Assembly: GCF_002055535.1 (NCBI RefSeq)
Contig: NZ_LN831034.1
Location: 496,001-560,000 of the forward strand
Direction of reading: 5' to 3'
DNA length: 64,000 bases
Source: Streptococcus pyogenes
Lineage (GTDB): Bacteria > Bacillota > Bacilli > Lactobacillales > Streptococcaceae
The position numbers were made by a program, and so were the translations under genes. Below are positions 27,670 to 36,922 of the stretch, one piece after another. Position 1 is the stretch's first letter, and each line of letters opens with the position of its first letter. Under the pieces are notes generated by a model. The model searched no databases. It saw nothing but the letters and a program-made list of their open reading frames with translations, and was not told where the DNA came from.

Positions 27670-28863
27670 ATGCCCAAACTATCAAAGCGAGTTTTAGAAA
27701 TGAAAGAGAGTGTTACTCTGGCTGCAGGTGCTAGAGCTAAGGCTTTGAAAGCGCAGGGCCGCGATGTACTGAATTTAACTTTAGGAGAACCAGATTTTTT
27801 TACACCTAAGCACATTCAAGACAAGGCGATTGAATCTATTCAAAATGGTACGGCTAGCTTTTATACAAATGCTTCTGGGCTTCCAGAATTAAAAGCTGCG
27901 ATTGCCACATACCTGAAAAATCAGTATGGGTATCACTTGTCTCCTGATCAGATTGTGGCAGGAACAGGTGCCAAGTTCATCCTTTATGCCTTTTTTATGG
28001 CTGTTTTAAATCCTGGTGACCAAGTTCTCATTCCAACACCATATTGGGTATCTTATTCTGACCAAGTAAAAATGGCAGAAGGTCAGCCGATCTTCGTTCA
28101 AGGACTAGAAGAAAATCAATTCAAGGTAACTGTTGACCAGCTGGAAAGAGCAAGGACAAGTAAGACTAAAGTTGTCCTTATCAATTCTCCTTCCAATCCA
28201 ACAGGCATGATTTATGGTGCTGAGGAATTAAGGGCCATTGGAGAATGGGCGGTGCACAACGATATTCTTATTCTGGCAGATGATATTTACGGGTCCTTAG
28301 TCTATAACGGCAATCAGTTTGTTCCTATTTCAACACTCTCAGAAGCGATTCGGCGTCAAACCATTACGGTCAATGGCGTGGCTAAAAGTTATGCCATGAC
28401 AGGCTGGCGGGTTGGTTTTGCAGCAGGTGAACCAGAGATCATTTCGGCAATGAGTAAGATCATCGGGCAGACTACCTCTAACCTGACAACCGTTTCACAA
28501 TATGCTGCTATCGAGGCTTTCTGTGGTAGTCAGTCATCACTTGAAGAGATGCGATTAGCATTTGAAGAGCGCCTTAATATCACTTATCCATTGTTGTGTC
28601 AGGTCCCTGGGTTTGAGGTTGTTAAACCACAAGGAGCTTTTTACTTCTTTCCAAACGTTAAGAAAGCCATGGAAATGACAGGTTTTTCCGATGTGACAAG
28701 CTTTGCTAATGCTATTTTAGAGGAAGTCGGATTAGCTGTTGTGAGTGGAGCAGGCTTTGGCGCACCGGAAAATGTTCGTCTGAGTTATGCTACAGATATC
28801 GAAACCCTTAAAGAAGCTGTTCGTAGACTGCATGTCTTTATGGAAAGTAATGAAATTAATTAA
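27670..28863 (+). CDS. aspB: Aspartate aminotransferase, class I
   Basis: A 397-residue PLP enzyme of fold type [34 protein letters not shown], the PLP Lys in [14 protein letters not shown], and the C-terminal [10 protein letters not shown]. It converts aspartate and 2-oxoglutarate to oxaloacetate and glutamate. AAAAGGAG precedes the ATG. The gene lies 20 bp before asnS, the conserved aspB-asnS pairing of Firmicutes. Confidence 0.92.
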
Positions 28864-28883
28864 ATAAAAATAGAGAGAAACTT

Positions 28884-30230
28884 ATGTCAAAAAAACTTAT
28901 TTCAATTGTTGATGTTAAAGATTATGTTGGTCAAGAAGTTACTATTGGTGCTTGGGTTGCTAACAAATCAGGTAAAGGTAAGATTGCGTTTGTACAGTTA
29001 CGCGATGGTTCTGCTTTTTTCCAAGGTGTCGCTTTTAAACCAAACTTCATTGAAAAATATGGTGAAGAATCAGGTCTTGAAAAATTTGACGTTATTAAAC
29101 GTCTCAACCAAGAAACATCTGTTTATGTAACAGGGATTGTTAAAGAGGATGAGCGTTCTAAATTTGGCTATGAACTTGATATTACTGACCTTGAAATCAT
29201 TGGAGAGTCACATGAATATCCTATAACTCCTAAAGAGCATGGGACAGACTTCTTGATGGACAACCGTCATCTTTGGTTGCGTTCTCGTAAACAAATGGCT
29301 GTTATGCAAATTCGTAACGCTATTATTTATGCAACTTATGAATTCTTTGACCAAAATGGTTTTATCAAATTTGATAGCCCAATTTTATCAGAAAATGCAG
29401 CAGAAGATTCAACAGAGTTATTCGAAACAGACTATTTTGGGAAACCAGCATTTCTTAGCCAATCTGGTCAATTATACCTTGAAGCTGGAGCAATGGCTCT
29501 AGGCCGAGTTTTCGACTTTGGTCCAGTCTTTCGTGCTGAAAAATCTAAAACACGTCGCCATTTAACAGAATTTTGGATGATGGATGCTGAGTATTCTTTC
29601 TTATCACATGAGGAATCACTTGACCTTCAAGAAGCTTATGTTAAAGCATTGATCCAAGGCGTTCTAGATCGTGCGCCTCAAGCACTTGATATTTTAGAAC
29701 GTGATGTTGAGGCTCTCAAACGTTATATCACAGAGCCATTCAAGCGTGTTTCTTATGATGATGCTATTACACTTCTTCAAGAGCATGAAGCAGATGAAGA
29801 TACAGATTATGAACATTTAGAGCATGGTGATGACTTTGGTTCCCCACATGAAACTTGGATTTCTAATTACTTTGGAGTACCGACATTTGTAGTGAATTAC
29901 CCAGCAAGCTTTAAAGCATTTTATATGAAACCAGTTCCTGGAAATCCAGAACGCGTTCTTTGTGCTGATCTTTTAGCTCCAGAAGGTTATGGAGAGATCA
30001 TTGGCGGCTCAATGCGTGAAGACAACTACGATGCTCTTGTGGCTAAAATGGATGAACTAGGTATGGATAAATCAGAATATGACTTTTACCTTGACCTTCG
30101 TAAATATGGCTCTGTTCCTCATGGCGGTTTTGGTATAGGTATTGAACGTATGGTAACTTTTGTTGCTGGTACCAAACATATTCGCGAAGCTATTCCATTC
30201 CCACGTATGTTACATCGGATTAGACCCTAA
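28884..30230 (+). CDS. asnS: Asparaginyl-tRNA synthetase
   Basis: A 448-residue class IIb synthetase. The N-terminal OB-fold anticodon domain includes [20 protein letters not shown]. The class II core carries motif 2 ([20 protein letters not shown]) and motif 3 ([15 protein letters not shown]). It charges tRNA-Asn in the cytoplasm. Co-transcribed with aspB and ended by a strong terminator. Confidence 0.96.
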
Positions 30231-30231
30231 T

Positions 30232-30270
30232 AATACAAAAAGTTCATGTCATCTATGAACTTTTTGTATT
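30232..30270. terminator. Terminator after asnS
   Basis: AATACAAAAAGTTCAT pairs with ATGAACTTTTTGTATT around a 7-base loop. The stem is 16 bp and A/T-rich at its base, usable in both directions. Confidence 0.75.
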
Positions 30271-30643
30271 GGTAAGAAGTGAGTGTGTTATAAAAACATC
30301 AATATGTCCTAAAGGAGAGATAAGAAATAGTAGAGTTTGAACCTACATCCTTTGTGAAGATAAATTTTGGAAGTTTAGTAGATCAGTTAGCAGATAAGAC
30401 AATATAGCTTTGCTCAAGGGATATTTTATAGACAAGTATTTGGACTACGATTATCAAATAGACACTCTCATTTGATACTAAAAAGGTCTCGTCTATTCAT
30501 ATAATAGGAGAGCTACGGGAGTTATTATTAAAATTAGCTGATTTTTACAGTTCAAAATGTGTTACCACTTTTTCACTTCTTAGCTTTCTTATGTATGTGG
30601 TATAATGAAGGTGGACGGTTCGATAGAGAAAGGGAAATTGTAA
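30271..30643. promoter_or_regulatory. Gene-less stretch ending in the rapZ promoter
   Basis: About 370 bp with no coding region I can support. Just before rapZ is an extended -10 promoter (TGG then TATAAT at 30601-30606). A weak TTCTTA-type -35 lies about 17 bases upstream. Predicted start about 30613. Confidence 0.5.
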
Positions 30644-31534
30644 ATGTCAGACAAACACATTAATTTAGTTATTGTGACAGGAATGAGCGGCGCTGGAAAA
30701 ACAGTTGCCATTCAGTCTTTTGAGGATCTAGGCTACTTTACCATTGATAATATGCCCCCAGCCTTGGTTCCAAAATTTTTAGAATTAATTGAACAAACCA
30801 ATGAAAATCGTAGGGTGGCTTTGGTTGTCGATATGAGAAGTCGTTTGTTTTTCAAGGAAATTAATTCTACCTTAGATAGTATTGAAAGCAATCCTAGCAT
30901 TGATTTTCGGATTCTTTTTTTGGATGCAACGGATGGAGAATTGGTGTCACGCTATAAAGAAACCAGACGGAGCCACCCTTTGGCTGCGGACGGTCGTGTG
31001 CTTGATGGTATTCGATTGGAAAGAGAACTCCTATCTCCTTTGAAAAGCATGAGCCAACATGTGGTGGATACAACAAAATTGACCCCTAGACAATTGCGTA
31101 AAACCATTTCAGACCAGTTTTCTGAAGGGTCTAATCAAGCCTCTTTCCGTATTGAAGTGATGAGCTTTGGGTTCAAATATGGTCTTCCTTTGGATGCGGA
31201 TTTGGTTTTTGATGTGCGTTTTCTACCCAATCCTTATTATCAGGTAGAGCTTCGTGAAAAAACAGGACTAGATGAGGACGTTTTTAATTATGTGATGTCT
31301 CACCCAGAATCAGAGGTGTTTTACAAGCATTTGTTAAACCTTATTGTCCCTATCTTACCGGCTTACCAAAAAGAAGGGAAGTCTGTCTTGACGGTGGCTA
31401 TTGGCTGCACAGGAGGCCAACACCGCAGCGTTGCCTTTGCCCATTGCTTGGCAGAAAGTCTGGCAACAGATTGGTCGGTTAATGAAAGCCATCGTGATCA
31501 AAATCGTCGTAAGGAAACGGTGAATCGTTCATGA
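30644..31534 (+). CDS. rapZ: RapZ/YvcJ nucleotide-binding protein
   Basis: A 296-residue P-loop protein: Walker [10 protein letters not shown] near residue 13, then [21 protein letters not shown] and a C-terminal [12 protein letters not shown]. The family binds nucleotides and, in enterobacteria, the GlmZ RNA; in Firmicutes YvcJ affects competence. First gene of the rapZ-yvcK-whiA operon, its stop overlapping the next ATG by 4 bases. Confidence 0.94.
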
Positions 31535-32508
31535 AAAATCCTAAAATGACTGTTATAGGTGGGGGTACTGGCATCTCCATTATCCTAAAAAGCCTTCGTA
31601 ATGAAGCAGTTGATATTACTGCTGTGGTCACTGTTGCAGATGATGGTGGTTCCTCAGGAGAACTTCGTAATGCCATGCAATTAGCTCCGCCAGGAGACTT
31701 ACGGAATGTCTTGTTAGCGATGAGTGACATGCCAAAATTTTATGAGCGGGTTTTCCAATACCGTTTTAACGAGAGTGATGGAGCCTTGGCTGGTCACCCT
31801 CTAGGCAATCTCATTATTGCTGGTATCTCTGAAATGCAAGGCTCAACCTACAATGCCATTCAAATTTTAACCAAATTTTTCCATATTACAGGTAAAATTT
31901 ACCCCTCTAGCGAGCAGGCCTTGACCCTTCATGCTGTTTTTAAAGATGGGCATGAAGTAGCAGGAGAAAGTTCTATTGCCAAATACCCAGGCATGATTGA
32001 CCATGTCTATGTGACCAACACCTACAACGACCAAAAGCCTCAGGCCAGTCGTAAGGTGGTTGAGGCTATTCTAGAAAGTGACATGATTGTCTTGGGACCA
32101 GGCTCACTGTTTACCTCTATTTTACCTAATTTGGTCATTCCAGAAATTAAAGAAGCTTTGCGCCAGACTAAAGCAGAAGTGGTGTATATTTGTAATATCA
32201 TGACCCAGTATGGTGAAACAGAACAATTTTCAGATGCAGACCATGTGGCTGTTTTAAATCAGCACTTAGGAAGAGATTTGATTGATACGGTTTTGGTAAA
32301 TGTGGCTAAGGTGCCGCAGGCTTACATGAATTCTAACAAATTTGATGAATACCTCGTTCAGGTTGATCACGACTTTGCTGGCCTTTGCAGGGCTGCTAAG
32401 CGTGTGATTTCGTCTTATTTTTTACGGTTGGAGAATGGCGGAGCTTTTCACGATGGTAACTTAGTGGTGGAAGAATTAATGAATTTAGTGAGGATAGTCA
32501 AGCAATGA
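31531..32508 (+). CDS. yvcK: YvcK/GlmR gluconeogenesis and cell-wall factor
   Basis: A 325-residue CofD/YvcK-fold protein with [14 protein letters not shown] near the N-terminus, [12 protein letters not shown], and [14 protein letters not shown]. It binds UDP-GlcNAc and in B. subtilis steers carbon to cell-wall precursors through GlmS. ATGA overlaps on both sides show translational coupling with rapZ and whiA. Confidence 0.93.
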
Positions 32509-33416
32509 GTTTTACAACCAAGGTCAAAGAGGAATTAATTCACTTGTCCACAGGTGACAACAATGAATTGGCCGCCATTATCAAATTATCAGGCAGCTTG
32601 GGCTTAGCTCACCAAAGCCTTCATTTATCCATTACCACTGAAAATGCTAAAATTGCCCGCTACATTTATTCTCTTATTGAAGACGCCTATGTTATCGTGC
32701 CAGAAATCAGGTATCATCAAAAGACGAACCTGCGCAAAAACCGTGTTTACACCGTCTATGTTGAGCAAGGTGTGGAAACCATTTTAGCCGATTTGAAATT
32801 AGCGGACTCCTTTTTTGGTCTGGAAACAGGCATCGAACCTCAGGTTTTATCAGACGATAATGCTGGCCGTTCTTATCTTAAAGGGGCTTTTCTAGCGGCA
32901 GGTAGCATCAGAGATCCTGAGTCAGGCAAGTATCAGTTAGAAATCTATTCAGTTTATCTTGATCATGCTCAAGATTTAGCTCAACTCATGCAAAAATTTA
33001 TGCTAGATGCCAAAACCATCGAGCATAAAAGCGGTGCAGTTACTTATTTGCAAAAGGCAGAAGATATCATGGACTTTTTAATTATAATTGGTGCCATGTC
33101 CTGCAAAGAAGACTTTGAAGCCATCAAATTACTTCGAGAAGCTCGAAATGATATTAACCGTGCCAATAATGCAGAAACAGCTAATATTGCCAAAACTATC
33201 AGTGCTAGCATGAAAACCATTAATAATATTATTAAAATCATGGACACAATTGGTTTAGAAAGTTTACCGATTGAATTGCAACAGGTAGCCCAGCTTCGGG
33301 TTAAGCATCCAGACTATTCCATTCAACAAGTTGCTGATGCTCTTGAGTTCCCAATCACCAAGAGCGGGGTCAACCATCGCTTGCGTAAAATCAATAAAAT
33401 TGCAGATGACTTATAG
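32505..33416 (+). CDS. whiA: WhiA sporulation/division regulator family
   Basis: A 303-residue protein with the WhiA N-terminal LAGLIDADG-like domain (including [15 protein letters not shown]) and a C-terminal HTH ([26 protein letters not shown]). It binds DNA and affects division and growth in Firmicutes, with no endonuclease activity. Last gene of the operon. Confidence 0.94.
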   Translation: MSFTTKVKEELIHLSTGDNNELAAIIKLSGSLGLAHQSLHLSITTENAKIARYIYSLIEDAYVIVPEIRYHQKTNLRKNRVYTVYVEQGVETILADLKLADSFFGLETGIEPQVLSDDNAGRSYLKGAFLAAGSIRDPESGKYQLEIYSVYLDHAQDLAQLMQKFMLDAKTIEHKSGAVTYLQKAEDIMDFLIIIGAMSCKEDFEAIKLLREARNDINRANNAETANIAKTISASMKTINNIIKIMDTIGLESLPIELQQVAQLRVKHPDYSIQQVADALEFPITKSGVNHRLRKINKIADDL

Positions 33417-33425
33417 AACATTTTT

Positions 33426-33457
33426 ATCGTATGAGCCTTTGTTCATACGATTTTTTT
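33426..33457 (+). terminator. Terminator after whiA
   Basis: ATCGTATGA, an 8-base loop, TCATACGAT, then TTTTTT. It closes the rapZ-yvcK-whiA operon. Confidence 0.85.
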
Positions 33458-33484
33458 GTCTAAAAGTCGTTTTCCATTGTTTTT

Positions 33485-33513
33485 TTGAAGTGTCTGATGT
33501 TCTGTGATATGAT
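33485..33513 (+). promoter_or_regulatory. pepD promoter, now facing the prophage
   Basis: TTGAAG (33485-33490), 17-bp spacer, TATGAT (33508-33513). It should make RNA starting near 33520 that runs through the pepD stump into the antisense strand of the recombinase gene. Confidence 0.6.
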
Positions 33514-33548
33514 AAAAGGGATAATAACGTTTGTAAAGGAGACTGATA

Positions 33549-33587
33549 ATGGCATGTACAACTATACTAGTTGTAGTGCCTAAATAA
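33549..33587 (+). pseudogene. pepD: 5' stump of pepD dipeptidase cut by prophage insertion
   Basis: AAAGGAG precedes ATG; the stump reads Met-Ala-Cys-Thr-Thr-Ile-Leu-Val, the N-terminus of streptococcal C69 dipeptidase PepD, with the autoprocessed Cys at position 3. After eight codons the sequence diverges (Val-Val-Pro-Lys, then TAA), and the serine recombinase ends 6 bp further on. The rest of pepD should lie at the right end of the prophage, outside the window. A 12-residue peptide could still be made. Confidence 0.75.
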
Positions 33588-33590
33588 TGC
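33556..33590. other. Prophage left attachment site (approximate)
   Basis: The host-phage junction lies where the pepD reading stops matching the family, within about ACAACTATACTAGTTG (33558-33573). Large serine recombinases exchange a 2-bp core inside about 40-50 bp sites next to their own gene, which fits. The core cannot be fixed without the right junction. Confidence 0.55.
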
Positions 33591-33592
33591 TT

Positions 33593-35008
33593 TTAAAACT
33601 TAAAAATAATATCGATGTTATCCATAGTAACCTCGACTCTATCTATCAATTGCTTAACTATCCTAGATTGAACATCATACGAAGATTTTCTAATGTCAAG
33701 GTTATCCATCAGCATTCCAAGAGAGTCTTCGTTTTTCTTGTCTAAATAATTCAATTTAATTGCTTTGTTATAATCATCTTTTAAATGATTGAGTTCTTCG
33801 ATGTCTTTTTTTAGTTTTGGTAGGTCAATCAAATCATTAATATATAAATCGTTTAGACGATTGATTTTTTTATCGATTATCTCTATTTCTTTTTTTAAAG
33901 GTGTAATATCAATTATATTGTCATCTTTTTTTATTTTTTTAAGATATTCTTTATCGTGTTGAAGTTTATAAAGAACATCAATAACATATTTTTCGATGTG
34001 TTTTTTTTCATATCGACCAGTGTTACAAATCTTTTGGTTATTATAATTATTAACACTTCGTCTAGCCAAACTTTCTGTTTTATTAACACAAACGTAAGTT
34101 TGCCTTCTCGTACCATCGTTCTTAGCTCTTCCTGTGCATACTTTTAAAGGGGCACCACAATAACCGCATTTTGCTATGTGAGAAAGCATATATTTCCCTT
34201 GAAAAGGTCTAGTATTTGTTTTCGTATCTGTCCTATGTGCTAAAGCTATTTGCGCTTTATTATATGTTTTTTCGTCGATAATGGCTTGATGATCACCTGA
34301 GAAAGTTTGTTCCCTATACTTCACTAATCCTTTATATGTTTCATTTTCTAATATTCTTTTTACTTTTACATGTGTCCACGTATTCCCGACGAAATTGTCT
34401 CTCGCGTAATTTGTAATTGACATGATTGAGCAGCCAGAGATTATCATATTAAACATTTGTCTGACATTGGCAGCCTCTAACTCATTGACTGACAATGTTT
34501 TTTCATCTTTATTGTATCTATAACCATAAGGTGGTGTTTTCCAAGCCGTTGTTTTTCCAGATTTTGCTCTATTCATAACACCAAACTGCATTCTCTCTTT
34601 AATCTGTTCTCTTTCAAACTCTGCAATAGCTGATAAGAGAGTGAGAAAGAGATTTCCCATTGCTGAAGAAGTGTCGATATTTTCTTTTAAGCTGACAAAG
34701 TGGATATTGTTAGCAGTAAATACATCTTTGACTAAGTAAAGCGTGTCTTTTACATTTCTTGATAGCCTGTCTAGTTTATAGACTAAAATAGTATCAAATT
34801 TATTGTTTTTACCATCTTCAATCAATTCTGTTATTGCTGGTCGTTCAAGTTTTCCGCCTGAAAATCCTGCATCAGAGTAATTCTTATAAATTTTCCATTC
34901 CATTGCCTCACAATACTTTGTCAAAGCTTCAATCTGTCCTTGAATAGAATATCCTTCTTCGGCTTGATTTATTGTTGATACTCTAGAGTAAATAGCTACT
35001 TTCCTCAT
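33593..35008 (-). CDS. Large serine recombinase (phage integrase)
   Basis: 471 residues. The N-terminal resolvase domain has YSRVST (catalytic Ser about residue 11) and LVYKLDRLSRN. A recombinase domain follows (GYRYNKDEKTLSVNE ... YKGLVKYREQ), then a zinc ribbon (CGYCGAPLKVC and a later Cys pair) and a C-terminal coiled coil (residues about 370-440). The family integrates DNA unidirectionally between attP and attB, and needs a directionality factor for excision; none is recognisable here. The gene lies beside the attachment site and points toward it. Confidence 0.95.
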   Translation of the reverse strand: MRKVAIYSRVSTINQAEEGYSIQGQIEALTKYCEAMEWKIYKNYSDAGFSGGKLERPAITELIEDGKNNKFDTILVYKLDRLSRNVKDTLYLVKDVFTANNIHFVSLKENIDTSSAMGNLFLTLLSAIAEFEREQIKERMQFGVMNRAKSGKTTAWKTPPYGYRYNKDEKTLSVNELEAANVRQMFNMIISGCSIMSITNYARDNFVGNTWTHVKVKRILENETYKGLVKYREQTFSGDHQAIIDEKTYNKAQIALAHRTDTKTNTRPFQGKYMLSHIAKCGYCGAPLKVCTGRAKNDGTRRQTYVCVNKTESLARRSVNNYNNQKICNTGRYEKKHIEKYVIDVLYKLQHDKEYLKKIKKDDNIIDITPLKKEIEIIDKKINRLNDLYINDLIDLPKLKKDIEELNHLKDDYNKAIKLNYLDKKNEDSLGMLMDNLDIRKSSYDVQSRIVKQLIDRVEVTMDNIDIIFKF

Positions 35009-35133
35009 TGTTTTTTACCTCATTTTCTGTTAAAATAGGTATAGTAAAGAGACCTACGGCAAAGCAGGTTTTTACTATACTAGATTCGCCTCACGCTCAG
35101 AGTCGCCAAACTTTGAGAGCGTGGGGTTTTTTT
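35008..35133 (+). ncRNA. Candidate phage small RNA, divergent from the recombinase
   Basis: Rightward TTGTTT (35008-35013), 17-bp spacer, TAAAAT (35031-35036). Then a long hairpin (GTATAGTAAA 35039-35048 with TTTACTATAC 35071-35080, plus inner ACCT/AGGT), then a terminator (CTCACGCTC 35090-35098 with GAGCGTGGG 35117-35125, then seven T's). Predicted RNA is about 90 nt (35043-35133) with no ORF. It points away from the recombinase and ends against the convergent zinc-ribbon gene. Confidence 0.45.
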
Positions 35134-35437
35134 AGTTAAACGCCGAAATAAGCTGGAACAAAATGTACACTATAGGAATAAGCATGATAATGCAACCTAT
35201 TTGTTGTATTGTGTTACCTGTCTTTTCCATCCCCTCGCCTGCACTTGTCATTTTTTCTCCAACTTTTGTAAAAGTAGAATTTGCTACGTTTGATTCATAA
35301 TCATAAAAAATTCGCTTCACATAATCTTCTTTAAAATCTAAAAAACATTTAGGGCATCTTCTAGTGTGAAAAGTAAGAATAATAGACTTGCCGCAACTCG
35401 GACATTTTGTTCTTAGTTTTGTATTTTCTAAATTCAT
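35132..35437 (-). CDS. Zinc-ribbon, C-terminally anchored membrane protein
   Basis: 101 residues. The N-terminal CPSCGKSIILTFHTRRCPKC makes a zinc ribbon; a polar middle follows; the C-terminus is one hydrophobic helix (IGCIIMLIPIVYILFQLI), so it is a tail-anchored protein with the ribbon in the cytoplasm. It lies between repressor and recombinase, so it is probably expressed in the lysogen. I do not recognise a named function. Confidence 0.75.
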   Translation of the reverse strand: MNLENTKLRTKCPSCGKSIILTFHTRRCPKCFLDFKEDYVKRIFYDYESNVANSTFTKVGEKMTSAGEGMEKTGNTIQQIGCIIMLIPIVYILFQLISAFN

Positions 35438-35446
35438 TTATCTACC

Positions 35447-36211
35447 TCAGTACTCTTTAGGCATAAAGTTACCGACAATTTCCCCTATTATACGAGGGCC
35501 TTCACTAAAAGGAGCAAACTTGTCATTGTATTTTTTATTTAAAGACACAAGGCGCAAGCCATCCTTTTCTCTGTAAACTTTCTTAATATAGGTTTGTCCG
35601 TCCCATTCTACGGCATAGATACCACCTTCATAATCAAAGCCAGTTTGTTTGATAAGCACAACCTCACCATTCAGATAAGTTGGTTCCATAGAATCACCAA
35701 AAACCCAAGAGGCGAAGTCGTAATCTAATTCTTCGTCGTAAAAAACAGTATCATAGTTCCCATCACCAAAATATCCATAACCTGTACCTGCGGAAAGTTT
35801 CTCATAGACTTTGTATTCATATAGTTTTTTCTCTATTGAAGTAATTTTATTTTTTTGCTCTTTCAATTGTTCTGTTGCAAAGTCTAAAACTTTTTGCTTA
35901 CGAGGAACATTTAATTCTACGACTGTTGTGGTTATTTTTTTGACAAGTGGAGAAGTAGGGATTTTGAGTTCGTGACTAGTTTTGTCACTTTTTTTAATAG
36001 GTGGGAAAAGATCATCGATAGTAACAGATAATGCGTTTGCTAACTTAAATAGAGTATTTTTCTTAGGTGTTCTGAACCCCTTTTCGTAATTAGCAATTGT
36101 AGTATCTCCCATATTAACTAGGATCGCTAACTCTTTCTGAGTTAGCCCTTTATTTTTTCGCAATTCCTTAATTTTAGAACCAATATATAAAGCTAGCTCT
36201 TTATCATTCAT
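35447..36211 (-). CDS. CI-like phage repressor with S24 peptidase domain
   Basis: 254 residues. An XRE helix-turn-helix occupies residues 7-65 (GLTQKELAILVNMGDTTIANYEKG); the C-terminal LexA/S24 domain has the Ala-Gly cleavage context SAGTGYG, catalytic Ser in FGDSMEPTYLNG and Lys in TYIKKVY. It should hold the lytic promoter off and self-cleave after RecA activation. Its own promoter overlaps an operator-like site (36257-36272). Confidence 0.9.
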   Translation of the reverse strand: MNDKELALYIGSKIKELRKNKGLTQKELAILVNMGDTTIANYEKGFRTPKKNTLFKLANALSVTIDDLFPPIKKSDKTSHELKIPTSPLVKKITTTVVELNVPRKQKVLDFATEQLKEQKNKITSIEKKLYEYKVYEKLSAGTGYGYFGDGNYDTVFYDEELDYDFASWVFGDSMEPTYLNGEVVLIKQTGFDYEGGIYAVEWDGQTYIKKVYREKDGLRLVSLNKKYNDKFAPFSEGPRIIGEIVGNFMPKEY

Positions 36212-36256
36212 CAGATTTCTTCTTTCTTTTTATCTAATAAGAGTATAACACATAAA

Positions 36257-36328
36257 TTCACGTTTTGAAAAGTTTTTTTGTCAAACAACAAAAAAATAGT
36301 TGACACTTCACGAAAAGTGAAGTATACT
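36257..36328. promoter_or_regulatory. Lysogenic switch: two operators and the early rightward promoter
   Basis: Rightward TTGACA (36300-36305), 17-bp spacer, TATACT (36323-36328). The spacer is exactly the palindrome CTTCACGAAAAGTGAAG (36306-36322). A second, weaker site TTCACGTTTTGAAAAG (36257-36272) sits in the leftward repressor promoter (TATACT on the minus strand near 36241). This fits CI repression of early genes and autoregulation. Confidence 0.75.
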
Positions 36329-36334
36329 ATAATC

Positions 36335-36570
36335 AAGCTTAAGGAATTAAGCAAAAATGAAAGTAGGTGCAGCCGGTGGAGTCTAGGCTAAACAAAAAGC
36401 CTAAACACAAAGAACTAGAAGTCGAAATCAAGATTCTTTGGTTTAAGCTTAGGGTTCACTACAATAGAGTGGTGACAATATCAAGAGGGCTAAGAAGCCC
36501 TCTCCCCTAACGGGGTAAGTTTAGTTTAGCACATTGGCTGTATCTCCGCAAGAATGAAAGGAGAGGTTGC
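36335..36570 (+). ncRNA. Structured 5' leader of the early transcript
   Basis: About 235 nt before the first clear gene, with five hairpins in a row: GCTTAA/TTAAGC (36337-36352), TAGGCT/AGCCTA (36384-36403), TCACTAC/GTGGTGA (36456-36475), AGAGGGCT/AGCCCTCT (about 36484-36503) and a CCCC/GGGG hairpin (near 36505-36516). A 9-codon ORF (36357-36386) lies in it. None is followed by a T-run, so they are not ordinary terminators. Confidence 0.45.
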
Positions 36571-36729
36571 ATGAATTGGAAAAAACTAATGTTTGGCGAT
36601 CTAGAATACACGTTTGCCAGTCGTGACGGCAAAGAAAAAACAAGCATCGAATTTGAAGGCGGCGTATTACCAGCGCTGTTAGTGCTATGCGGTATCACTT
36701 GGCTGATTGCTTGGTTTATTACAAAATAA
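36571..36729 (+). CDS. Small phage membrane protein, 52 aa
   Basis: Starts MNWKKLMFGDLEYTFASRD with AAGGAG a few bases upstream and ends in a hydrophobic helix (LPALLVLCGITWLIAWFIT). Single-span membrane protein of unknown function, first gene after the leader of the early rightward transcript. Confidence 0.65.
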   Translation: MNWKKLMFGDLEYTFASRDGKEKTSIEFEGGVLPALLVLCGITWLIAWFITK

Positions 36730-36763
36730 AAACTCCCCAAAAGGAGTGGAAAGGAGGGAAGGC

Positions 36764-36922
36764 ATGGAAAAAATTAAATACGGTGTACTAGGTTCTTCCA
36801 AGATATTTCACACAAGAAAATCTGCTCTCACTCATGCAAATCTTTTAGGATATCCTCGTAGTGCGGTTTTTTTGATAATTCCACAGGGAATGACGCAGAA
36901 AATGATTGATAAGGTGAATTAA
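36764..36922 (+). CDS. Small phage protein, 52 aa
   Basis: ATG at 36764, 7 bases after AAGGAGGG; sequence MEKIKYGVLGSSKIFHTRKS. Basic and soluble, no known domain. Its 3' two-thirds overlaps the 3' end of the leftward 36828-37469 gene on the opposite strand. Confidence 0.55.
   Translation: MEKIKYGVLGSSKIFHTRKSALTHANLLGYPRSAVFLIIPQGMTQKMIDKVN

Noticed and set aside
33549..33587. The 12-codon ORF after the pepD promoter as a real phage gene
   Set aside because: Its first eight codons match the PepD N-terminus, so it is the host stump.
36357..36386. Nine-codon ORF in the early leader as a gene of its own
   Set aside because: Too short to support; mentioned only as part of the leader.
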